This document shows, piece by piece, positions 44,563 to 54,128 of a DNA stretch of 64,000 bases (position 1 is the first letter of the stretch; the number at the start of each line of letters is the position of its first letter). Below the pieces are notes generated by a model. That model was not told the DNA's origin, searched no databases, and saw nothing but the letters and a program-made list of their open reading frames with translations. The position numbers were made by a program, and so were the translations under genes. Source of the DNA: Amycolatopsis camponoti (GTDB taxonomy: Bacteria > Actinomycetota > Actinomycetes > Mycobacteriales > Pseudonocardiaceae); NCBI RefSeq assembly GCF_902497555.1, contig NZ_CABVGP010000003.1, forward strand, positions 1,922,001 through 1,986,000, given 5' to 3'.

Positions 44563-44649
44563 ACCGGCTCCCATCGTCGTTGAGGGCGAACGCGGCGTGT
44601 GGCGTCCACGATAGGGAACCGGGGAAAGCGCTGACTACCTACGAACGGG

Positions 44650-44661
44650 TGGTCTAGACAA
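44650..44661. promoter_or_regulatory. DasR-responsive element (dre)-like site
   Basis: Read in chitinase direction: TTGTCTAGACCA, 11 of 12 core positions of the streptomycete dre palindrome (TGGTCTAGACCA). It lies about 90 bp before the chitinase start. In streptomycetes DasR represses chitinases through such sites and is released by glucosamine-6-phosphate; the regulator gene is not in this window. Confidence 0.6.
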
Positions 44662-44691
44662 CCTGGGGCGCCCGGTGAGGGGCGCCCCAGG
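44662..44691 (-). terminator. Hairpin terminator after the M28 peptidase
   Basis: Perfect 12-bp stem (CCTGGGGCGCCC and complement) with a 6-nt loop, 8 bp after the peptidase stop. It abuts the dre-like site. Confidence 0.85.
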
Positions 44692-44699
44692 CCGAGGGG

Positions 44700-46375
<1,676 letters not shown>

Positions 46376-46387
46376 GGTGGGGAACTG

Positions 46388-48652
46388 CTACACGGTCAAC
46401 GTCCAGGTGGACAGGTAACCGGTGTCGGCGGGGCCGACGTCTCGGATGCGGAGCTGCCACGCGCCGTTCGCGGCTTCCGAAGAAGCGTTGACGGTGTACG
46501 TGGTGTTGATGTTCGGCGTCGAGTTGCTGCTGGAGTTCTTCAGCCGGTAGGCGGTGCCGTCCGGCGCGACCAGGTCGAGGACCAGGTCACCGCTGTAGGT
46601 GTGGGTGATGTGCACCTCGACCTTGGTGGTCGACGACGCGTTGCGCGCGCAGCCGGCCACGGTGCTGGTGCTGCTGACCGCGGCGCCCGGGTAGTCCGGG
46701 ATGTCCAGCCGGGTCGAGTTGGTCACCGCGGCGCAGGAGCCCGTGGTCCCGACCGACAGCGTGTACTGCGCTGTGTGGTCGGTGCTGGCCCCGTCGGCGG
46801 TGATGGTGATCGGGAAGCTGCCGGTCGGGGTCGACGACGTCGTCGCGATCGTCAGCGTCGAGCTGCCGCCGGACTGGATGGTCGCCGGGCTGAACGTCGC
46901 GGTCGCGCCGGCCGGGAGGCCCGAGGCGGACAGCGTGACCGACTGCGCCGCGCCGGAGGTGATCGCGGTGCTGATCGTGGTCGTCGCCGAGGCACCCGGC
47001 TGCACGGAACCCGAAGCCGGGTTCAGCGCGACGGAGAAGTCCGGACCGCCACCGCTGCACGAGGTGGGCTCGCCGGTCGCGGTGGTGACCGAGACGGCGT
47101 CCCACGCGGCCTTGGTGGCGTTGTACTCGGTGCAGCTGCCCGGGAAGAGCGCGATCGCGGCTTCGAGGGTCGCCTTGCGGGCGGCCTTGTGGTTCCACGA
47201 CGAGGTCTTCTTCAGCAGGCCGTTGTAGAAGATCTTGCCTGCCTTCTGGATGCCGACGCCGGTGACGCTGGAGTTGTTGCACGTCGGGCTGTTCGGCTTG
47301 CCGCCGCCGGGCGCGGAGCCCTCGGCGAGCAGGTAGAACCAGTGGTTCTGCGGGCCGGCCGCGGCGTGCACCTCGGTGCTCGGGATCGACGACGAGTAGC
47401 AGTTCGGGTCGCCGACCAGCGACGGCTGGTACATGTAGCGGATCGGGCCCTGGCCGACCAGGTTGACGCCCTCGCCGACCTGGTAGTCCGGGACGTCCTT
47501 CGGGTTGTTGGCGTAGGCCTCGGTCAGCGCGCCGAAGATGTCACCGGTCGACTCGTTCATCCCGCCGTTCTCGTTGCCGGAACCGGCACCGCCCGGGGTG
47601 AACTGGAAGATGCCGTGGCCGAACTCGTGGCCGACGACGTCCATCGAGGTGGCCTGGCGCTGGTTGTCCTGCGAGTGCCCGAAGTGCGTGGAGGAGCCGT
47701 TCCAGTAGGCGTTGACGTCGCTCAGGCCGACCGACGCCGGGTAGCCGGTGCCGCTGCCGTTGATGCCGTTGCGGCCGAGCCAGTCGGCGAGCATCTTCCA
47801 CTCGGTCTGCACGCCGAAGAGCGTGTCGACGCAGGCGGTCTCGAGGTCGGTGCCGGTGCCGTTGCCCCAGGCGTTGTCGGTGCCGCTGTAGACGGAACCG
47901 CCTTCACGGCCGCAGCTGATGCCGGTGCGGCCCGGGTCGCGCATGGTGTAGGTGGTGCCGGACTGCGTCGTGTCGATGGAGACGTTGCCGACGTAGTAGC
48001 TGTTGCCCGTGCCGGCCACGTTCACGGTGCCCGGCTGGGCCTGGGTCTTCGCCCCGGAAGCGAACGTCTTGACGTCGTCTCGCTTGTCGAGCACCGCGCC
48101 GGTGGCGGCGTCGACGAACACGTGCAGGTTGCTCGGCGCCGTGGCGGTGCGCCCGGCGACGACGACCTCGTAGGCCAGCTTGGGGCTCGCCCCGGCCAGC
48201 ACGACCTTCTCCGGCGTGCTCACACTGTCCACAGTGGGCAGTTGGGCGCGCGCGGTGGCCGCGGCCTTCGCGGCGTCGAGCGCGGCCTGCGTCCCGACGG
48301 TGATGGCCGCGGTCTCGGCGGCGCTGGTCCCGCGGACGCGCCCGGCGCCGTCGGCGACGACGACCGCGTCCCCGCCCACGACCCGCAGGCCCTGGTAGGT
48401 CCGCTGGTAGGCGCCGTAGAACAGGCCGCCGCCACCGGCGGTGAGCCCGATGCGCTGGAACGATTCCGCCGGTCCGCGCTTGAGCGCGTCCAGTCCGGAA
48501 GCCGCGGCCTGGTCGGCGGCGCGGGCGGCCGCGACGTCGGGTGCGGCGGGTTGTGCCTGGGGAGCCGCGCTGGCCGGGGCTACCGGCAGCGCGAGTGTCA
48601 TGGCGAGCCCGGCGGCGGCCGCCAAGCCCGTTCTGAACCCACGATGGGTCAT
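46388..48652 (-). CDS. Secreted M4 metalloprotease 1 (thermolysin-like) with P domain
   Basis: 754 aa. Signal peptide (1-29), FTP/PepSY propeptide (about 40-205), M4 catalytic domains (about 215-520) with zinc motif VVGHEFGH and third ligand in NESTGDIFG, an Ig-like domain (about 535-630) and a C-terminal P domain (about 635-754). The propeptide acts as intramolecular chaperone and inhibitor in this family. Extracellular endopeptidase for protein scavenging. GGAAGGAAG is 7 nt before the ATG. It shares promoter and operator with M4 protease 2. Confidence 0.95.
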   Translation of the reverse strand: MTHRGFRTGLAAAAGLAMTLALPVAPASAAPQAQPAAPDVAAARAADQAAASGLDALKRGPAESFQRIGLTAGGGGLFYGAYQRTYQGLRVVGGDAVVVADGAGRVRGTSAAETAAITVGTQAALDAAKAAATARAQLPTVDSVSTPEKVVLAGASPKLAYEVVVAGRTATAPSNLHVFVDAATGAVLDKRDDVKTFASGAKTQAQPGTVNVAGTGNSYYVGNVSIDTTQSGTTYTMRDPGRTGISCGREGGSVYSGTDNAWGNGTGTDLETACVDTLFGVQTEWKMLADWLGRNGINGSGTGYPASVGLSDVNAYWNGSSTHFGHSQDNQRQATSMDVVGHEFGHGIFQFTPGGAGSGNENGGMNESTGDIFGALTEAYANNPKDVPDYQVGEGVNLVGQGPIRYMYQPSLVGDPNCYSSSIPSTEVHAAAGPQNHWFYLLAEGSAPGGGKPNSPTCNNSSVTGVGIQKAGKIFYNGLLKKTSSWNHKAARKATLEAAIALFPGSCTEYNATKAAWDAVSVTTATGEPTSCSGGGPDFSVALNPASGSVQPGASATTTISTAITSGAAQSVTLSASGLPAGATATFSPATIQSGGSSTLTIATTSSTPTGSFPITITADGASTDHTAQYTLSVGTTGSCAAVTNSTRLDIPDYPGAAVSSTSTVAGCARNASSTTKVEVHITHTYSGDLVLDLVAPDGTAYRLKNSSSNSTPNINTTYTVNASSEAANGAWQLRIRDVGPADTGYLSTWTLTV

Positions 48653-48734
48653 CGAGGTCTTCCTTCCACGAAGGCAGGACGATGGGGTGCGGTGCGGGGA
48701 AAAGGGGGACGTGTCCGGCGTGCTAACACCAGGT

Positions 48735-48782
48735 ATGCGTCCGGACGCATCCGAGTAAAGGATCAGCGGATCGGGGCGTCAA
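48735..48782 (-). promoter_or_regulatory. Promoter and operator of M4 protease 1
   Basis: On the complement: TTGACG (48782-48777), 17-bp spacer, TTTACT (48759-48754), then CGGATGCGTCCG (48753-48742) at the expected start site. The operator extends to the perfect palindrome ATGCGTCCGGACGCAT (48735-48750). The same layout occurs before M4 protease 2. The remaining intergenic sequence (48783-48966) has only a weak 28-codon ORF and no other signal. Confidence 0.75.
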
Positions 48783-48966
48783 TGCGCCGAACGGACCAAT
48801 GCCGCGTTCCGGATTCGGCGGTCAATTCGTACAAACCCCGCCGGTGCTGGGGATTCTCCGCGCGTTCCGCACCGGAACGACTTTCGTAGGGACTGTTCCG
48901 GACACCATCCGAACGCCGGAAGATCTCGATCAACGGGAATCGTCAGTACTGCTCGGGAAAACGATG

Positions 48967-50232
48967 TCAGTCGGCTTCGGCGCCCAACGCGATCAGCCCG
49001 TTCCGCAGCACGTTCGCGGCTTCTTCCTGCCGCCCGGTCTCGCCCAGCAGCTCGCTCAGCGGCCGCAGGGCCCGCACCAGCACACTCCGTGCGCCGAGCC
49101 CGGTGGCCAGCTCGACCGCCGCCCGCAGGTACTCCGCCGCGCCGCGCGCGTCACCGCGGGCGCGGGCGAGTGACCCCAGCTGCAACCGGAGTTCCGCGGC
49201 CAGCGGCGTGCCCGCCACGACGGCCGGGCGGACCTGGTCGAGCAGCGTGCCCGCCGTCTCCAGCCGGCCCGCCGCCAGGTACTCCGACGCCAGCTCGACC
49301 GTGATCGCCGGGACGTCGTCGGGCCACGCCGTCTCCCGCGCCGCGCCGAGGTCGGCCAGCGCGCCTTCGACGTCGCCCGCGCGGCCGCGGACGCGGGCCC
49401 TGGCCAGCAGGCAGTGCGCCATCGCCGGGTGCAGGGCCCGTTCCTGCATCAGGTCGTACGCCGCGGCGACCGACGCCGCCGCGTCGGCGAACCGGTCGGC
49501 CGCCAGGTGGCTGCGGCACACCTCGACGTGGCTGCGGGTCAGCTCGGCCAATACCGCCGGCCCGCCCCGGGTGAGCCGCAGTGCCGCCTCGGCGTACTCC
49601 GCGGCCCGCTCCAGGTCGCCCTGGCGCAGGTGCCGCTCGGCCAGGCACGCCCGCAGCGTCAGCAGCATCGACGGCTGCGGGTACCCGTCGCGCAGCAGCT
49701 CCGCGTGGCAGGTTTCCAGCAGGTGCAAGGAATACTGCGCCTCGCCCCAGTCGCTCAGCACCGCCGCGCGCAGCGGGACGACCATCGCGCGGACCGGCGG
49801 CGGCTCGCCCGACAACGTCGTCTCGGCCTCCGCGACGTACTTCGTGCGGACGTCGCCGGAGGAGTACCCGGCCAGCCACAGCAGGGCGATGCCCGCCTGC
49901 CGCGGCCGGTCCAGGCGTTCGGCGTGGCGCCGGATCCGCTGCATCCGCGGGGTCGCGCGGCGGGCGTCACCGGACAGGAACCGGTCCGCCGTCTCGATCA
50001 GCTCGAGGTCGAGCTCGAGCAGCTCCCGGGGTGAGCTGCCGCCGAGCAGCTCGTCCGGGTCGATGCCCAGCTGCTGGGCGAAGAACCGCAGCGCGTCGCC
50101 CGACGGCGTCCGCGCGCCGGTTTCGACCGACGACACGTACGCCGCGGAGTACTGCGGCCCGGCCAGTTCGCGCTGCGTGAGCCCGCGCTCGGTGCGCAGC
50201 TCACGCAGGCGTTCGCCGACGCTCTCGCTCAC
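48967..50232 (-). CDS. XRE-family regulator with TPR domain (copy 1)
   Basis: 421 aa. HTH_3 near residues 5-60 (VGERLRELRTERGLTQREL ... YVSSVETGARTPSGD), then about 340 residues of helical TPR-like repeats (LERAAEYAEAALRLTRGGP, FADAAASVAAAYDLMQERAL, LETAGTLLDQVRP). This is the shape of peptide-sensing RRNPP-like regulators, though actinobacterial XRE-TPR proteins are diverse. GTG start with AAGGG upstream. It precedes M4 protease 1 on the same strand, and copy 2 precedes M4 protease 2, so control of the proteases is likely. Confidence 0.85.
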   Translation of the reverse strand: MSESVGERLRELRTERGLTQRELAGPQYSAAYVSSVETGARTPSGDALRFFAQQLGIDPDELLGGSSPRELLELDLELIETADRFLSGDARRATPRMQRIRRHAERLDRPRQAGIALLWLAGYSSGDVRTKYVAEAETTLSGEPPPVRAMVVPLRAAVLSDWGEAQYSLHLLETCHAELLRDGYPQPSMLLTLRACLAERHLRQGDLERAAEYAEAALRLTRGGPAVLAELTRSHVEVCRSHLAADRFADAAASVAAAYDLMQERALHPAMAHCLLARARVRGRAGDVEGALADLGAARETAWPDDVPAITVELASEYLAAGRLETAGTLLDQVRPAVVAGTPLAAELRLQLGSLARARGDARGAAEYLRAAVELATGLGARSVLVRALRPLSELLGETGRQEEAANVLRNGLIALGAEAD

Positions 50233-50264
50233 TCGGGTCGCCCTTCCACCGGTTCAGGGTAGGC

Positions 50265-50299
50265 CGCGCGGCGGCGGGGGAGTCGCCCGCCGCCGCGCG
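50265..50299 (-). terminator. Hairpin terminator after M4 protease 2
   Basis: Perfect 14-bp stem (CGCGCGGCGGCGGG and complement) with 7-nt loop, 7 bp after the protease stop, upstream of the XRE copy 1 start. Confidence 0.88.
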
Positions 50300-50306
50300 A
50301 CCGGGA

Positions 50307-52325
50307 TCAGCAGGCGCCGGCGTCGCTCCACACGGCCCACGAGCCGGGCGCGCCGGGCTCGGCGCCGGTCGAGTACCACAGCGACGTCCACTTGTGACCG
50401 TTGTGGCCGACGACGTCGTTGGGCACGTACGCCTTCGCGGAGTCCCACTCGGCGATACCGTCGCAGCCGGTCGGCGGGGTGCCGGTGCCGACGGTGAGCG
50501 AGAACTGCGCGGTGTGGTCCGCGTCGGTGCCGTCGCCGGTGACCGTCACCTGGCTGGTGCCCTGCGGCGTGGTCGCCGAGGTGGTGATGGTCAGCGTCGA
50601 CGTGCCACCGGACTGGACGCTCGCCGGGCTGAAGGTCGCCTTGGCGCCTTCGGGGAGACCGGTCGCGAGCAGCTGGACAGTCTGGGCGCTACCTTGCGTG
50701 ATCCGGGTGGTCACCGTGGTCGTCGCCGTCTGTCCGGGTTGGACGGACGCGGACGCCGGGGAGAGCGTCAGCGAGTAGTCGTTGCCCGCCGGCGGCTGGC
50801 CGCTGCAGGTCGGCTCACCGCTGACGGCCGTCACGCTCACCGCGTCCCAGGCGGCCTTGGTGGCGGTGAACTCGGTGCAGCTGCCCGGGAAGAGCGCGAT
50901 CGCGGCTTCGAGCGTGGCCTTGCGGGCGGCCTTGTGGTTCCACGACGACGTCTTCTTGAGGAGGCCGTTGTAGAAGATCTTGCCGGCCTTCTGAATACCG
51001 ACGCCGGTGACGGTGCTGTTGTTGCACGTCGGGCTGGCGCCGCTGCCTTGCGAGAGGAGGTAGAACCAGTGGTTCTGCGGGCCGGCGGCGGCGTGCACCT
51101 CGGTGCTGGGAATCGACGACGAGTAGCAGTTCGGGTCGCCGACCTTCGACGGGTTGTCCATGTAGCGGATCGGGCCCTGGCCGACGAGGTTGACGCCCTC
51201 GCCGACGGTGAAGTCCGGGGTGTCCTTCGGGTTGTTGGCGTAGAACTCGGTCAGCGCGCCGAAGATGTCACCGGTGGACTCGTTGAGGCCACCGTTCTCG
51301 TTGCCGGAACCGGCGCCACCCGGGGTCGTCTGGAAGATCGCGTGCCCGAACTCGTGGCCGACGACGTCCATCGGCGTCGCCTGGCGGCGGTTGTCCTGCG
51401 AGTGCCCGAAGTGGGTCGAGGAGCCGTCCCAGTAGGCGTTGACGTCGTTGAGGCCGACGCTGGCGCGGAAGCCGCCGCCGGCGCCGTCGATGCCGTTGCG
51501 GCCCAGCCACTCGCCGAGCATCTTCCACTCGGTCTGGACGCTGTAGAGCGTGTCGACGCAGCCGGTTTCGAGGTCGGTGCCGGAGCCGTTGCCCCAGGTG
51601 TTCGTGTTCTTGGTGAAGATCGCGCCGCCCTCGCGGCCGCAGGCGATGCCTCGGCGGCCCGGGTCGGTCATCGAGTAGGAGCTGCCGGAGCCGGACGTGT
51701 CGATCGAGACGGTCCCGGCGTAGTAGGAGTTGCCGGTGCCGGCTTCGCGGACGTCGTCGCGGGTGTCGAGGACCTTGCCGGTGGTGCTGTCGACGAAGAC
51801 GTGCAACTTGGTGGGTTTGCCGTGGTCGCGGCCGCTGACGACGACCTCGTAGGCGAGCTTTGGTGCGTCTCCGGCGAGGACGACGAGCTTCGGCGTGGTG
51901 GCGGTGTCTACTGTGGACACCTTGGCCGCGGCGATCTTGGTGGCCTGCTCGGCTTTGAGCGCGGCGCTGGTGCCGACGGCGATCGGTGCGGTGTGGGCGG
52001 CTTCGGTGCCGCGGACGCGCCCGGCGCCGTCGGCGACGACGACCGCGTCCCCGCCGACGACCGGTAGGCCGTGGTAAGTGCGCTGGTAGGAGGCGTAGTA
52101 GAGCCCGCCGCCACCCGGGGTGACCCCGGTGCGGACGAAGGCCTCCCCGGCGCCCTTGGCGAGCCGGTCGGCGCCGGTGAGGGCGGCCTGGTCGGCGGCG
52201 CGGGCGGCGAGCGCCTCGGGCGGGACGGCTTGTGGCTGGGCGTGCGCGGTGGCCGGGATCGCCGGCACCGCTGCGAAGGTCAGGGCGAGGCCGGCGATCG
52301 CCGCCAGCCCTCGTGGGGATCTCAT
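50307..52325 (-). CDS. Secreted M4 metalloprotease 2 with chitin-binding domain
   Basis: 672 aa. Signal peptide (about 1-30), propeptide, M4 catalytic domain with VVGHEFGH and NESTGDIFG, Ig-like domain (DYSLTLSPASASVQPGQTAT) and a C-terminal CBM5/12 chitin-binding module (EWDSAKAYVPNDVVGHNGHK ... WYSTGAEPGAPGSWAVW) instead of the P domain of its paralogue. It may act on chitin-associated protein such as insect cuticle or fungal wall. ATG 52325 is chosen because GAAAGG lies about 7 nt upstream. Confidence 0.94.
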   Translation of the reverse strand: MRSPRGLAAIAGLALTFAAVPAIPATAHAQPQAVPPEALAARAADQAALTGADRLAKGAGEAFVRTGVTPGGGGLYYASYQRTYHGLPVVGGDAVVVADGAGRVRGTEAAHTAPIAVGTSAALKAEQATKIAAAKVSTVDTATTPKLVVLAGDAPKLAYEVVVSGRDHGKPTKLHVFVDSTTGKVLDTRDDVREAGTGNSYYAGTVSIDTSGSGSSYSMTDPGRRGIACGREGGAIFTKNTNTWGNGSGTDLETGCVDTLYSVQTEWKMLGEWLGRNGIDGAGGGFRASVGLNDVNAYWDGSSTHFGHSQDNRRQATPMDVVGHEFGHAIFQTTPGGAGSGNENGGLNESTGDIFGALTEFYANNPKDTPDFTVGEGVNLVGQGPIRYMDNPSKVGDPNCYSSSIPSTEVHAAAGPQNHWFYLLSQGSGASPTCNNSTVTGVGIQKAGKIFYNGLLKKTSSWNHKAARKATLEAAIALFPGSCTEFTATKAAWDAVSVTAVSGEPTCSGQPPAGNDYSLTLSPASASVQPGQTATTTVTTRITQGSAQTVQLLATGLPEGAKATFSPASVQSGGTSTLTITTSATTPQGTSQVTVTGDGTDADHTAQFSLTVGTGTPPTGCDGIAEWDSAKAYVPNDVVGHNGHKWTSLWYSTGAEPGAPGSWAVWSDAGAC

Positions 52326-52364
52326 GGGGAACCTTTCCGGGGACACGGGGAGTGTGCCCAGCGG

Positions 52365-52425
52365 AATAACTGCTGTTATTGCGCCGGACGCGTCCGAGTA
52401 AAGGTTCCGCTCGTCAGCGGGTCAA
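52365..52425 (-). promoter_or_regulatory. Promoter and operators of M4 protease 2
   Basis: On the complement: TTGACC (52425-52420), 17-bp spacer, TTTACT (52402-52397), immediately followed by the perfect palindrome CGGACGCGTCCG (52396-52385). A second inverted repeat AATAAC-TGCT-GTTATT (52365-52380) lies in the leader. Promoter, spacing and first palindrome match M4 protease 1. From 52426 to 52576 no gene or repeat is apparent. Confidence 0.75.
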
Positions 52426-52576
52426 TGGGCCGAACGGCCCAGCGCGGGCCGGACAAGATCACGCCGGTTCCCGGCAAACCCCAGGAAAACGGGGTCTTGG
52501 CGACTGGTCTGAACCAATTCACCAACTTTGGTAGGAAACTTGCCCCACCCGGACCACTCGCCCCGCAGGTCCGCCG

Positions 52577-52726
52577 TGTCGACCCCTCAATCACGCGTGT
52601 CGACCCTTGAATCACGCGAGTCGACCTCCCGATCACGCGCTGTTCGGTGATCGGCGGTGCGCTCGCGTGATTGAAGGGTCATCTCGCGTGTCTAGAGGGT
52701 CGACACGCGTGTCTGGAGGGTCGACA
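52577..52726. repeat. Array B: six 21-bp modules, three inverted then three direct
   Basis: Units at 52577, 52598 and 52619 are the reverse form (TGTCGACCC...TCACGCG). Units at 52664, 52685 and 52706 are forward (CGCGTG...GGGTCGACA). Each is exactly 21 bp, separated by a 24-bp centre (52640-52663). It starts 3 bp after the stop of XRE copy 2 in that gene's direction and lies upstream of M4 protease 2. Same family as array A with the arms in the opposite order. Confidence 0.9.
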
Positions 52727-52729
52727 CGG

Positions 52730-54004
52730 CTACGAGTCGGTGCCGGCGGCGGAGTCGAGGCCGCGCTGGTAGGCCTGGATCGCCTCGTCGAGATGACCAC
52801 GTTGTCGGAGGACGTCGCCGAGGCGCAGGGACGTCGAGACCGCCGCGCCGTGCAGGGACGCGCGGGTCTGGATCTCCGCCGCCTCGCGCAGGAGGCGGGT
52901 GGCCTCGGGAAGGTCGTCGCGGGACTGCGCGACCTGGCCCAGCAGGCCCGTCGCCTCGCCGAGGGACTCGACGTCGCGGGCCAGCAGTGGCCAGACTTCC
53001 GAGACCAGCGACGCCGCTTCGGCGGGGGCGCCCTGGCGGAGGCGGACCTCGGCCAGCTCCAGGGTCGCGCCCGCGACGCCTTCCTCCGCGCCGATCGCCG
53101 CCAGCTGGTCGCGGGCCGACGTCAGCTCCGCGCGGGCCTCGTCCAGGCGGCCCAGCCGGCGCAGCAGGTACCCACGAGCCCAGCGGCAGCGGGCCGCGTC
53201 GCGGTCGAAACCCACCGACGCGAACAGGCGGCAGGCCTCGATGAGGTCCTGCTCCGCCCGGGCGGACTGCCCCGTCGCCTGCCACACCTGCGACGCCTGC
53301 CGGTGGAACCGCGCCACGAAGTCCGGCCGGGTGGCCACGCGGGTCAGGCGCACGCCGGAAAGGGCCGCGCGCTGGGCCCGGTGCAGCCCGCCCATCTCCA
53401 TCAGCGGGTGGATCAACGCGCTGAGCAGGCACAGCTCGGCATCCGGGTCGAGTTCCGGAGAGGCCAGCGCCTCCTCGACGCGCGCGATCGCCGTGCCGGC
53501 GTCGCCGCTCAGGTACCGGCAGCCCGACCAGCGGTGCACGATCATCGCCCGCAGCCACGGCGGCGCGGCATCGGCCCGTTCCGACGCGTGTTCGAGGGCC
53601 TTCTGCGCGCCCGAGACGTCGAACAGCTGCCACTTCACCTCGGCGAGGCAGAAGCGCGCGTAGCACTCGACGTCGCCGAGCCGGTAGTCCGCCGCCTGCT
53701 TCCCGGCGAGGGCGAACCGTTCTTCCGCGAGCGCGACGCGGCCCTGTTCGAGGTCGCGATAGCCCTCGTCGAGGGACGCGCGCAGCTCGTCGGCGACGCC
53801 GGGAGGGCGGCCGAACCGCAGGTCGTCGACGGTCAGGCCGAGCCGCCGGGCCAGGTAGGCGAGCATCTCCTCCGACGGCGGCCGGCTGCCGGTCTCGACC
53901 TTGGCCAGGAACCCCCGGTCGTACCCCGGCTCGGCCAGCTCGCGCTGAGTCCACCCGCGCTCGGCGCGCAGCCGGCGGATCCGCGCGCCGAGCGGTTCGG
54001 TCAT
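52730..54004 (-). CDS. XRE-family regulator with TPR domain (copy 2)
   Basis: 424 aa. HTH near residues 5-60 (LGARIRRLRAERGWTQREL, GFLAKVETGSRPPSEEMLAY) followed by TPR-like helical repeats to the C terminus (LEQGRVALAEERFALAGKQA, LDEAIQAYQRGLDSAAG). Distantly related to copy 1. ATG 54004 follows TACCGT by exactly 6 nt, so a leaderless mRNA is likely; an ATG 18 nt earlier is disfavoured. It stands before M4 protease 2 as copy 1 stands before M4 protease 1. Confidence 0.85.
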   Translation of the reverse strand: MTEPLGARIRRLRAERGWTQRELAEPGYDRGFLAKVETGSRPPSEEMLAYLARRLGLTVDDLRFGRPPGVADELRASLDEGYRDLEQGRVALAEERFALAGKQAADYRLGDVECYARFCLAEVKWQLFDVSGAQKALEHASERADAAPPWLRAMIVHRWSGCRYLSGDAGTAIARVEEALASPELDPDAELCLLSALIHPLMEMGGLHRAQRAALSGVRLTRVATRPDFVARFHRQASQVWQATGQSARAEQDLIEACRLFASVGFDRDAARCRWARGYLLRRLGRLDEARAELTSARDQLAAIGAEEGVAGATLELAEVRLRQGAPAEAASLVSEVWPLLARDVESLGEATGLLGQVAQSRDDLPEATRLLREAAEIQTRASLHGAAVSTSLRLGDVLRQRGHLDEAIQAYQRGLDSAAGTDS

Positions 54005-54053
54005 CTCCCCACGGTAGGTCATGGCCTCGCGGAGCCGTCACGTCAGAGACGCG

Positions 54054-54097
54054 GGCGTGCCCGGACGGGCATCACGTGTGTCCACGGAGGCATCACC
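54054..54097. repeat. Array C, left fragment
   Basis: Two 21-bp units (54054-54074 and 54075-54095) of the same module family, but with GGCATCA in place of GTCGACA. The last bases, CACC (54094-54097), are repeated after the IS element, so the array was split by that insertion. Confidence 0.75.
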
Positions 54098-54128
54098 TGG
54101 AGTTGCCCCGGTGAGGCGGACACGGGGT

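Noticed and set aside
48783..48966. 28-codon ORF (MVSGTVPTKVV...) as a signalling peptide gene for XRE copy 1
   Set aside because: No ribosome site, no hydrophobic leader for export, ordinary composition. Too weak to call, although the position would suit an NprX-like peptide.
52376..52636. 86-codon ORF with STRVIxG heptad repeats across array B
   Set aside because: 21 bp is a multiple of three, so any frame through the array stays open and gives 7-residue repeats. It has no ribosome site and looks like an artefact of the repeats.
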